This document shows, in pieces, positions 1 through 6,107 of a stretch of DNA of 8,928 nt. The position numbers and the translations under genes were made by a program. Every line of letters starts with the position of its first letter. Within the stretch, counting starts at the first letter, position 1. The DNA comes from JAZDOK01 sp043798715. Lineage in GTDB: Bacteria > Vulcanimicrobiota > JAZDOK01. The notes beneath the pieces were generated by a model that did not search any database, was not told the DNA's origin, and was given only the letters and a program-made list of their open reading frames with translations. The stretch lies in NCBI GenBank assembly GCA_043798715.1, contig JAZDOK010000057.1, positions 1-8,928 on the forward strand, written 5' to 3'.

Positions 1-2
1 TG

Positions 3-548
3 GAAGAGCCCTTCCTGGTGCTGGCCACGCAGAATCCCATCGAGCAGGAGGGGACCTATCCCCTCCCCGAGGCCCAGGTGGACCGATTCATGCTCAAAAT
101 AAAGATAACCTATCCCCAGCGTGAAGAAGAGCTTCAGATCATGGAGCGGATGACCACCGGGGAGGAACTTCGGGCCGGGAAGATCGTTACACCGGCAGAC
201 ATTCTCAGGGCCCGCTCGGTGGTCAACTCAATCTACATGGACCGGAAAGTGAAGGACTACATCCTGGACATCGTCTTCGCCACCCGCCAGCCGGATAAAT
301 TCAGGTTGGAAAAATTAAAGCCGCTCATCGCCTACGGGGCCTCTCCCAGGGCTACCATTTACCTGGCCCTGGCGGCCAAGGCCTATGCCTTCATCCGGGG
401 ACGGGGCTACGTCACTCCCGATGACATCAAGACGATCGGCCCGGACGTGCTCCGTCACCGGGTCATACCCACCTTTGAGGCCGATGCCCAGGAGAAGACC
501 TCCGATGATATCGTAAAAATGATCTTCGACGAGGTCGAGGTGCCGTAA
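3..548 (+). CDS. MoxR-family AAA+ ATPase, C-terminal part (5' end outside window)
   Basis: This is the last 181 residues of a MoxR-type AAA+ ATPase, open through the left edge of the window. The first residues contain the sensor-1 stretch LATQNPIEQEGTYPLPEAQ followed by VDRFM, a hallmark of MoxR proteins including the conserved arginine. The C-terminal helical lid carries the sensor-2 motif YGASPRA (about residues 116-122 of the visible part). Walker A and B must lie upstream and cannot be checked. MoxR ATPases are thought to act as cytoplasmic chaperones that remodel or insert metal into VWA-domain partners. Three VWA-type genes lie directly downstream, which fits. The stop TAA overlaps the next ATG (TAATG), so translation is probably coupled. 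An internal GTG at 18 is not the true start, because the reading frame and homology continue upstream of it. Family assignment is secure; the client is inferred. Confidence 0.95.
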   Translation, partial: EEPFLVLATQNPIEQEGTYPLPEAQVDRFMLKIKITYPQREEELQIMERMTTGEELRAGKIVTPADILRARSVVNSIYMDRKVKDYILDIVFATRQPDKFRLEKLKPLIAYGASPRATIYLALAAKAYAFIRGRGYVTPDDIKTIGPDVLRHRVIPTFEADAQEKTSDDIVKMIFDEVEVP

Positions 549-1444
549 TGCTGCCTCTGGAGGCCCTGCACGCCCTGCGCCGGATCGAGATTCCCGCCCG
601 GAAACTGGCGGACGAGGTCTTTTCCGGACGCTATAAAAGCTCCTTCAAGGGGCGGGGCATGGAATTTTCGGAGGTCCGTGAGTACCTCCCCGGGGATGAT
701 CTCAGGATCATAGACTGGAACGTCACCGCCCGCTACGGCCGCCCCTTTGTAAAAAAATTCGTCGAGGAAAGGGAATTGACCCTGCTTCTCCTGGTGGACC
801 TCAGCGGATCCGAATTTTTCGGGAGCGCCGCCCGGACCAAGCGGGACCTGGCCTGTGAACTGGGCGCCATCCTGGCCTTCTCCGCCCTGACCAACAACGA
901 CAAGGTGGGACTCATCCTTTTTACCGACCGCATCGAGGAGTATGTGCCCCCCAGGAAAGGGCGGCGCCACAGCCTCCGGGTCATGCGCGACATCCTGGCC
1001 TTTGAGCCGGCCAGCCGGGGGACCGACTTGAACGGAGCCTTCGCCTTCCTCAACGACGTGATCCGCAAGAAAGCCATCGTCTTTGTTATCTCGGATTTTG
1101 TGGCCCCCGATTTCGAGCGGTCCCTTCGAATCACCGCCAGAAGGCATGACCTATCCGCGTTTACCATCGTGGATCCCCGCGAACTCTCCCTGGACGTCCC
1201 CGGAAAAGGCCTTCCAATCCTGCTCTCCCTCGATGATCCTGAGACGGGAAAGAGCCGGACGGTTAACTTGAGAGACACCCGATTCCTCCAAAACTTTGCT
1301 GAGACGGGGGAGGGCCGTTTGCGGGATCTTTCGGGCAAATTCTCCGCCGCCGGGGTTGATCAGGCCCTCTTCAGGACGGATGTTGATTATATGAAGGAGC
1401 TCCTGCGCTTTTTTGAAAAAAAACACCGGAAAGCGCGATATTAG
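548..1444 (+). CDS. DUF58 domain protein (VWA-like), MoxR partner
   Basis: The product has 298 residues and no signal peptide or membrane segment, so it is predicted to be cytoplasmic. The DUF58 signature lies at residues 35-75 (GRGMEFSEVREYLPGDD, then IDWNVTARYGRPFVKKF). A VWA-like domain follows. Its metal-site (MIDAS) pattern is largely kept: DLSGS with D84, S86 and S88, a GTD threonine at T159, and SDF with D183. DUF58 proteins are nearly always encoded beside MoxR ATPases and are presumed adaptors or clients, though their biochemical role is not established. The ATG at 548 overlaps the moxR stop. A GAGG Shine-Dalgarno at 537-540 sits 7 nt upstream, which supports this start. The length is normal for the family. 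The end is basic (KKHRKARY), and its last bases run straight into the repeat-like stretch described separately. Confidence 0.93.
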   Translation: MLPLEALHALRRIEIPARKLADEVFSGRYKSSFKGRGMEFSEVREYLPGDDLRIIDWNVTARYGRPFVKKFVEERELTLLLLVDLSGSEFFGSAARTKRDLACELGAILAFSALTNNDKVGLILFTDRIEEYVPPRKGRRHSLRVMRDILAFEPASRGTDLNGAFAFLNDVIRKKAIVFVISDFVAPDFERSLRITARRHDLSAFTIVDPRELSLDVPGKGLPILLSLDDPETGKSRTVNLRDTRFLQNFAETGEGRLRDLSGKFSAAGVDQALFRTDVDYMKELLRFFEKKHRKARY

Positions 1445-1499
1445 AATGCAGAAGTCGGAATTAAGAAGTCTGAAGCCGGGAGATTGGAATTTGTATTCC
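1444..1499 (+). repeat. degenerate 7-bp-period repeat (GAA-N4 type) at a gene junction
   Basis: From 1444 the DNA reads as consecutive heptamers: GAATGCA, GAAGTCG, GAATTAA, GAAGTCT, GAAGCCG, then the weaker GGAGATT and GGAATTT (to 1492). A small inverted pair follows (GGAAT 1486-1490, ATTCC 1495-1499, 4-nt loop). The stretch is A-rich compared with the GC-rich genes on either side. It resembles the interspersed GAATTCA/GAAGTCA-type heptad repeats seen in intergenic regions of several environmental bacterial lineages; that likeness is from memory and untested. It begins at the last base of the DUF58 stop codon and overlaps the start region of the next gene. Confidence 0.6.
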
Positions 1500-2477
1500 A
1501 GATTTTGTGTTTTATTTTTGCTGTTCCTTCTTCTGGTCTTGCCGCTTGCAGCCGAGCCTCCGGTTTCGGTCTCGGCCACCTTGGACAAAAAAACCGCCAC
1601 CATCGGGGAGCCGATCGAACTGACAATAACTCTAACTTACGATTCCCGCGTCGTTCTCGAAGAGCCCCTCATAGCCGCTCTGGTTAAATCACTGGCGGAG
1701 CCCAAAGAGGGCCTGGACTCGCAGGTCTTCGATATCCTTGAGGAAAAGCCCCCGGAGTCGCGAATGGAACAAAGGAAAAAGGCGGAGATCTTTCACTACC
1801 GGATCGCCTTTTTCAAGAGCGGAAAGACGGCCTTCCCGGAACTGCCCGTCAACTTCAAAGACCTGAAGGGACGCGCCGCCCGGGCCCGCTCCAGCCCGGT
1901 CGAGATCGAAATTAAAAGCGCGCTGGCCGCCGGGAAAAACCCGAAGGATATCCGGGACATCAAGGGCCCCCTCTGGATGAATTACCCATGGTACTATTAC
2001 GCCGCCGGAGTTCTGCTTCTTCTGCTTTTCGCCCTCCTGGTGCTGTTCCTCCTTCACCTGAGACGGAAGAGCCGGGCGGCCACGGAAGCCGTCAAACCCG
2101 TAAGGCCGCCCTGGGAGACGGCGCTTGAGAACTTCTCGGCCCTTGAAAATTCAGGCCTGATCTCCGATGGCAAGATAAAGGAATTCTATGTCAGGTTGAC
2201 CGACATATTCCGCATCTACCTGGAAGAACGCTACGGAATTCCCGCTCTCGACCGCACCACTATGGAACTCTATGGGGAAATGAAGAAGGGAGAAGTTCCG
2301 AGGGAACACGCCGGCGCCGCCAGGGATCTGCTGGCCCGCTGCGACCAGGTGAAATTCGCCAAATATGTCCCGCCCGAAGAAGAAATAAAAACGGCTCTGG
2401 CCGAGGGACGACGGATCGTGCAGGTTACCATTCCCAATTCTCCGCCGGTTCCGGGAGAGAGGGGGACTGCATCATGA
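1446..2477 (+). CDS. BatD-like membrane protein, short form, with cytoplasmic DUF4381-like tail
   Basis: The product has 343 residues from the ATG at 1446. A hydrophobic signal segment lies at about residues 20-36 (FCVLFLLFLLL, then PLAA). A periplasmic beta-rich region (about 38-160) begins with the BatD-like 'VSATLDKKTATIGEPIELT' pattern. A conserved-looking DIRDIKGP linker lies at 169-176 and one membrane helix at about 183-205. A cytoplasmic helical tail follows (EFYVRLTDIFRIYLEERYGIPALDRTT, with VKFAKYVPP at 302-310), as at the C-end of BatD/DUF4381 proteins. Full BatD proteins are usually much larger, so this is a reduced form. The start is uncertain. ATG 1446 lies in the heptad repeat with no good ribosome site at normal spacing. 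In-frame TTG 1491 has GGGAG at 1478-1482, 8 nt upstream, and would leave the signal peptide intact. It may link the periplasmic VWA proteins to cytoplasmic MoxR/DUF58 (inference). Confidence 0.82.
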   Translation: MQKSELRSLKPGDWNLYSRFCVLFLLFLLLVLPLAAEPPVSVSATLDKKTATIGEPIELTITLTYDSRVVLEEPLIAALVKSLAEPKEGLDSQVFDILEEKPPESRMEQRKKAEIFHYRIAFFKSGKTAFPELPVNFKDLKGRAARARSSPVEIEIKSALAAGKNPKDIRDIKGPLWMNYPWYYYAAGVLLLLLFALLVLFLLHLRRKSRAATEAVKPVRPPWETALENFSALENSGLISDGKIKEFYVRLTDIFRIYLEERYGIPALDRTTMELYGEMKKGEVPREHAGAARDLLARCDQVKFAKYVPPEEEIKTALAEGRRIVQVTIPNSPPVPGERGTAS

Positions 2478-3493
2478 CGTTTGCCTCTCCCTGGTTTTTC
2501 GTTCTGCTGCTCTTCCTTCCCCTCATGGCCCTGCGCCTGGCCGGGAAAAAGCCTTCGGGCATGGCCTTTCCGGACACCGCTCACGTCGCGAAGGCCGCAG
2601 GAAGGGTGAGCGACGGGCGGTTCCTCCTGGGCTGCTTAAGAATCCTGGCTGCGGCCCTCATCATCACGGCCCTGGCCCGCCCCCAGTGGGGCGAGGTCAT
2701 CGGCGAGACATCCACCAGGGGCATCGACATCATCCTCTGCCTCGACACCTCCGGCTCCATGCAGACAGTGGACGTGTCCCCCGACCGCCAGGGGACACTA
2801 ACGGGGAAGGAACTGGAGAAGATGAGAAACCGGGTGGATGCCGCCAAGGTTGTGGCCGCGGACTTCATCCGGGGGCGGAAGAACGACCGGATCGGCCTGG
2901 TCGTCTTTGCCGGAGTCAGCTACACCCAGTGCCCTCTCACGATTGACCATCGGGCCCTTCTGGAACTTCTTTTGAAGGTTAAAGCCATGATGACCGGCAC
3001 CGACGGCACCGCCATTGGAAACGCTCTTGTCACCTCCACCAACCGCCTTAAAAAAAGTGACGGCAAGAGCCGGGTCATCATTCTCCTCACGGACGGGCGG
3101 AATAATATGGGGGAGGTTGATCCCCTGACGGCCGCCAGGGCGACCAATGCCCTGGGAATCAAGATCTACGCCATCGGCTGCGGATCCAGCGGAGGGAGCT
3201 TCATCCCGGTCGAGACTCTCTTTGGAATGCATTGGCAGCCGATCCGGGAGGACCTCGACGAGGTGGCCCTCCGGAAGATCGCCGACTTGACCGGCGGAAC
3301 TTATTTCAAAGCCGAGGACGAGGAATCCCTCGCCGGTATTTTCAAGCAGATTGACCGAATGGAGAAGCGGGAAATAAAGACGACCGTCATCAAGCGCTAC
3401 CTGGAGCGATATGCCTGGCTGCTCCTGCCGGCTTTCCTCCTTCTGGCCTTCGAGACCCTGCTCGGGCATACGATTCTGAGGAGGATTCCGTAA
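2474..3493 (+). CDS. batA: BatA-like VWA-domain inner-membrane protein
   Basis: The product has 339 residues. Two N-terminal membrane helices (about 7-23 and 51-69) precede a VWA domain (about 85-300), and a C-terminal helix lies at about 316-334. The metal-ion-dependent adhesion site is complete: DTSGS with D91, S93 and S95, T179 in DGTAIG, and D207 in LLTDGRNN. A stretch of about 15 residues with alternating charge (QGTLTGKELEKMRNR) separates the MIDAS loop from the next helix and is longer than in the BatB paralogue downstream. BatA proteins are inner-membrane components named for the Bacteroides aerotolerance operon; their direct activity is not known. The ATG overlaps the preceding stop (ATGA) and has AGAGGGGG about 8 nt upstream, so the start is firm. 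The symbol reflects domain layout and operon position. Confidence 0.92.
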   Translation: MTFASPWFFVLLLFLPLMALRLAGKKPSGMAFPDTAHVAKAAGRVSDGRFLLGCLRILAAALIITALARPQWGEVIGETSTRGIDIILCLDTSGSMQTVDVSPDRQGTLTGKELEKMRNRVDAAKVVAADFIRGRKNDRIGLVVFAGVSYTQCPLTIDHRALLELLLKVKAMMTGTDGTAIGNALVTSTNRLKKSDGKSRVIILLTDGRNNMGEVDPLTAARATNALGIKIYAIGCGSSGGSFIPVETLFGMHWQPIREDLDEVALRKIADLTGGTYFKAEDEESLAGIFKQIDRMEKREIKTTVIKRYLERYAWLLLPAFLLLAFETLLGHTILRRIP

Positions 3494-3497
3494 AGCC

Positions 3498-5216
3498 ATG
3501 AAATTCGCCCATCCTAACCTTTTCTTTCTCATGGCCCTTCTTCCGCTCCTGGCGGTATTCTTCATCGTATCCTTCAGAACGAAGAGAAAACTCCTGGACC
3601 GCCTCATCTCGCCCGCCATGCAGGAGAAGCTCATCTTGGGCCTGAGTTTCCGCCGCGAGAAAGTAAAGCTCGTCCTCCTGCTCCTGGCCTTCTTCTTTCT
3701 CCTTCTGGCCTGGAGCGGGCCGCTGTGGGGCAGCCGCCTGGTGGAAGTCAAGCAAAAAGGTCTGGATGTCTTTATCGCCATAGACTGCTCGCTCAGCATG
3801 AACGCCCGGGACATCAAGCCCGACCGCCTTACGCGAGCCAAGGCGGACATGAAAGACCTCATCTCGCGCCTTCAGCCCAACCGGATCGGGATCATCGCCT
3901 TCGCCGGGAGCGCCTTCGTCCAGTGCCCCCTCACCATGGACGAGGACGCCGCTCTCATGTTCGTGGACCTCATCGAGCCGGGCCTCATCCCCATGCCGGG
4001 GACGGCCATTGGAGAGGCCATCCGCCTGGCCGCCCGCTCATTCCCCACAAAAGATCCCAAGTTCAAGGCGCTCGTCCTCCTCTCCGACGGGGAGGACCAC
4101 CGTTCAAAGCCACTGGAAGCGGCGCAGGAGGCGGCCAAAGAAGGCGTGCGGATTTTCACCATCGGCTTTGGAAGCACCCGGGGCGAGCCCATCCCCATTA
4201 AAGACGAAAAGGGCTCGCTCAAGGAATACAAGAAAAAGCGCTCCGGAGAAATGGTCCTCAGCAAGCTCAATGAGACGGATCTCATCCGGATCGCCGCCGC
4301 CACCAAGGGTGAATACTACCGGGCCTCCGGAGGGGGGATAGCCGTGGATCGGGTCGCGGGGGACATCCTCTCGATGGAGAAAAAGCAATTGAAAGACCGC
4401 TGGGAAAACGAACTGGAGAGCCGCTTCCAGTTTCCGCTGGCCCTGGCTTTTATTCTGCTGCTGTCCGAGTTCTTTATCTCGGAGCGGGGGAAGAGCGGTT
4501 CCCGTATAAAGGGGAAACTTCCGATCCTCCTGGCGGCAGTTTTTTTCCTGCTCCTGCTTCAGCACGCAGAGCCACTCCTGGCCTCACCGGCCGGAAGCGT
4601 GCAGAAGGGATGGGGCCTCTACCATAAGGAAAAATATCCGGAGGCCGATGCGGCCTTCAAAAAGGGAATAGAAAAGAACCCCGAGTCGCATCTCCTCCAT
4701 TTCAACGACGGGGCGGCCCTCTACCGGATGGGAAAATTCCAGGACGCCGCCGCCGAGTTTACCCGGGCCGCCGCCTCGCCCGACAAGAGCCTGCGCTCAA
4801 AGGCCCTCTATAACCTGGGGAATTCGCTCTACCGCGCCCAGAAAGAAAAAGAGGCCCTGGCCGCTTTCAAGGATTCTCTCAAGGTAAACCCGGATGACCC
4901 CGATGCCAAATTCAACTACGAATTCATCCGAAAAAAAATGCAGGAGCAGAAAAAAAAGGAACAGCAAAAAAAGAAGGAAGAACAGAAGAAGAAGGAAGAG
5001 CAGAAGAAAAAACCCGGGAAAGATAAGAAGCCTTCTCCCTCACCATCCCCTTCTCCCTCGGCGGCCCCTTCCGCCACACCGACCCCCTCACCGGGCGGCA
5101 TGAGCAAGGAAGACGCCGAGCGCCTTCTCAACGCGCTAAAGGACGAAGAAAAGCAAGCGCTCAAAGCCAGGAAAGTGCCCACCCAGGGCGTGCCCCGGGT
5201 GGAAGAAGACTGGTAA
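3498..5216 (+). CDS. BatB-BatC fusion: VWA domain plus TPR domain, inner membrane
   Basis: The product has 572 residues. Helices at about 8-25 and 57-73 are followed by a VWA domain (about 88-300) with an intact MIDAS: DCSLS with D96, S98 and S100, T169 in PGTAIG, and D197 in LLSDGED. A third helix (about 312-328) leads into a basic loop (SERGKSGSRIKGK). A fourth helix (about 341-357) ends in PLLASPAG like a signal peptide. TPR repeats (about 367-470), a lysine/glutamate/glutamine linker (479-511), a Ser/Pro stretch (512-532), a MSKEDAERLLNAL motif and a final VEEDW follow. By the positive-inside rule both the VWA and TPR parts lie in the periplasm. Separate batB and batC genes are common elsewhere, so this is a fusion with an internal relic of BatC's signal sequence. 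A GAGGA stands 12 nt before the ATG, and a 4-nt gap follows batA. Confidence 0.93.
   Translation: MKFAHPNLFFLMALLPLLAVFFIVSFRTKRKLLDRLISPAMQEKLILGLSFRREKVKLVLLLLAFFFLLLAWSGPLWGSRLVEVKQKGLDVFIAIDCSLSMNARDIKPDRLTRAKADMKDLISRLQPNRIGIIAFAGSAFVQCPLTMDEDAALMFVDLIEPGLIPMPGTAIGEAIRLAARSFPTKDPKFKALVLLSDGEDHRSKPLEAAQEAAKEGVRIFTIGFGSTRGEPIPIKDEKGSLKEYKKKRSGEMVLSKLNETDLIRIAAATKGEYYRASGGGIAVDRVAGDILSMEKKQLKDRWENELESRFQFPLALAFILLLSEFFISERGKSGSRIKGKLPILLAAVFFLLLLQHAEPLLASPAGSVQKGWGLYHKEKYPEADAAFKKGIEKNPESHLLHFNDGAALYRMGKFQDAAAEFTRAAASPDKSLRSKALYNLGNSLYRAQKEKEALAAFKDSLKVNPDDPDAKFNYEFIRKKMQEQKKKEQQKKKEEQKKKEEQKKKPGKDKKPSPSPSPSPSAAPSATPTPSPGGMSKEDAERLLNALKDEEKQALKARKVPTQGVPRVEEDW
4931..5012 (+). repeat. A-rich tract with an 18-bp tandem repeat (KKKEEQ coding)
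   Basis: Within the batB/C gene, runs of 8, 8 and 7 consecutive A (4931-4938, 4950-4957, 4966-4972) are followed by two 18-bp units encoding KKKEEQ (4968-4985 and 4986-5003) and a partial third unit. The protein product is a charged, probably helical linker between the TPR domain and the Pro/Ser stretch. Runs of A of this length can cause polymerase slippage. Confidence 0.8.
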
Positions 5217-5240
5217 GGGCGACGCATGCGTCGCCCCTAC
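5213..5240. repeat. 28-bp palindromic REP-like repeat, copy 1
   Basis: The core 5217-5236 is a perfect 20-bp palindrome (GGGCGACGCA and its reverse complement). It extends outward to GTAA on the left and CTAC on the right, so the 28-bp element is a full inverted repeat except for one base (A5216 opposite C5237). Copy 2 at 6080-6107 matches at 25 of 28 positions. The TAA of batB/C (5214-5216) falls inside the left end. The right end lies just before the ribosome site of the cyclase gene. GTAG-type ends recall REP elements handled by RAYT/TnpA-REP enzymes; this is an inference, and no such enzyme is in the window. Confidence 0.85.
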
Positions 5241-5243
5241 ACT

Positions 5244-5249
5244 AAGGAG
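5244..5249 (+). promoter_or_regulatory. Shine-Dalgarno AAGGAG deciding the cyclase start
   Basis: AAGGAG lies 9 nt before ATG 5259. The frame is also open to an ATG at 5226, but that codon sits inside the palindromic repeat and upstream of this ribosome site. The 11 residues it would add (beginning MRRPYT) come from repeat and leader DNA. Confidence 0.75.
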
Positions 5250-5258
5250 ACTAAGTTG

Positions 5259-6053
5259 ATGAAAAAGTTTTCAGGAACGATTATCTGTTTTATTCTCCTC
5301 ATGCTCATGGCCCCCTCGATTCGGGCCGCCGGGGACGGGGGAAACATCCTCGAAATGACCTATCCCTATGACGAGGCGACGATCTACTGGCCGACAGCCC
5401 AACCCTTCAAAATTGAAAAGGCCGCCTTCGGCCTGACCAAGGGCGGCTGGTGGTACGCCTCAAATAATTACGCGGCCTCCGAACACGGAGGGACGCATGT
5501 GGACGCCCCCCTCCACTTCGCCAGAGACGGACGCACGATCGAGAAGGTTCCCCTCCGGGAGTGGATCGGCCCGGCCGTTAAAATTGATGTGACCGCCAAA
5601 TGCGACAAGAACCGCGACTATATCCTTACGGTGGACGACATTCTTGAGTGGGAGAAGGCGAACGGCCGGATTCCGGATCGGGCCTGGGTGCTGATGTACA
5701 CGGGCCTCGACACCCGTTTCTATCCCGACCGGAAAAAAGTGCTGGGGACCGACAAGACGGGGGCGGAGGCCGTTCCCCTCCTGAGTTTTCCGGGCTTTTC
5801 GCCGGAAGCAGCCGCCTTTCTCGTCAGGGAGCGGAACATCACGGGAATAGGACTGGACACGCCGAGCATAGATTATGGAAAATCGCCTGATTTCAAAGTG
5901 CATCAGATAATCTGCGGCGCGGACAAGCTGGGGCTTGAAAACATCGCCAACCTGGACAAGCTGCCTACAACGGGAGCCGTTCTCTACGTCATCCCCATGC
6001 TCATCCGCGGAGGCACCGGCGCCCCGGCGCGGGTTTTCACCATTCTGCCCTGA
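5259..6053 (+). CDS. secreted cyclase-family metal-dependent hydrolase (kynurenine-formamidase fold)
   Basis: The product has 264 residues with a signal peptide (MKKFSGTIICFILLMLMAPS, then IRAA), so it is exported. The family signature HGGTHVDAPLHF at 76-87 gives predicted metal ligands H76, H80 and D82 and a catalytic-type H86. A second pair, H215 (VHQIICG) and E227 (LENIANLD), fits the C-terminal ligands of the same family. This is the PF04199 'putative cyclase' family, whose members include bacterial kynurenine formamidase (KynB), isatin hydrolase and polyketide-linked enzymes. Substrate cannot be told from sequence, and no tryptophan-degradation gene is nearby. An export signal is unusual against the cytoplasmic KynB pattern. 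The gene stands alone between two palindromic repeats, after the bat operon and convergent with rsmI. It may be read through from the operon or have its own promoter; none is evident in the 42-bp gap. Confidence 0.9.
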   Translation: MKKFSGTIICFILLMLMAPSIRAAGDGGNILEMTYPYDEATIYWPTAQPFKIEKAAFGLTKGGWWYASNNYAASEHGGTHVDAPLHFARDGRTIEKVPLREWIGPAVKIDVTAKCDKNRDYILTVDDILEWEKANGRIPDRAWVLMYTGLDTRFYPDRKKVLGTDKTGAEAVPLLSFPGFSPEAAAFLVRERNITGIGLDTPSIDYGKSPDFKVHQIICGADKLGLENIANLDKLPTTGAVLYVIPMLIRGGTGAPARVFTILP

Positions 6054-6079
6054 AACCGACATCTTGCAAATGGGGTCGT

Positions 6080-6107
6080 GTAGGGGCGACGCATCCATCG
6101 CCCCTAC
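6080..6107. repeat. 28-bp palindromic REP-like repeat, copy 2, in the convergent gap
   Basis: The arms GTAGGGGCGA (6080-6089) and TCGCCCCTAC (6098-6107) are perfect 10-bp inverted repeats around an 8-nt loop. Three bases differ from copy 1: the left-end GTAG versus GTAA, and two in the centre. It lies between the convergent stops of the cyclase gene (6053) and rsmI, and on the minus strand its right end supplies the rsmI stop TAG (6106-6104). It can form a strong hairpin in transcripts from either side. Neither side has a T-run, so it is not a standard intrinsic terminator, though it may block 3' exonucleases. Confidence 0.85.

Noticed and set aside
455..1147. Long minus-strand open frame opposite the DUF58 gene
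   Set aside because: It is antisense to a well-recognised gene, with low-complexity Gly/Pro/Arg-rich translation and no family likeness; a GC-rich shadow frame.
2798..3862. 354-codon minus-strand open frame opposite batA and batB/C
   Set aside because: It spans the junction of two clear plus-strand genes, contains no recognisable motif, and its composition reflects the reverse complement of the VWA coding sequence.
5031..5100. Ser/Pro-coding repeat after the lysine linker as a separate mobile or regulatory repeat
   Set aside because: It is in frame, codes for a plausible flexible Pro/Ser linker before the conserved C-terminal motif, and needs no other explanation.
5213..6107. The two palindromes as a CRISPR array or IS terminal repeats
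   Set aside because: There are only two copies about 840 bp apart with a gene between them, no spacers, no transposase and no visible target duplication.
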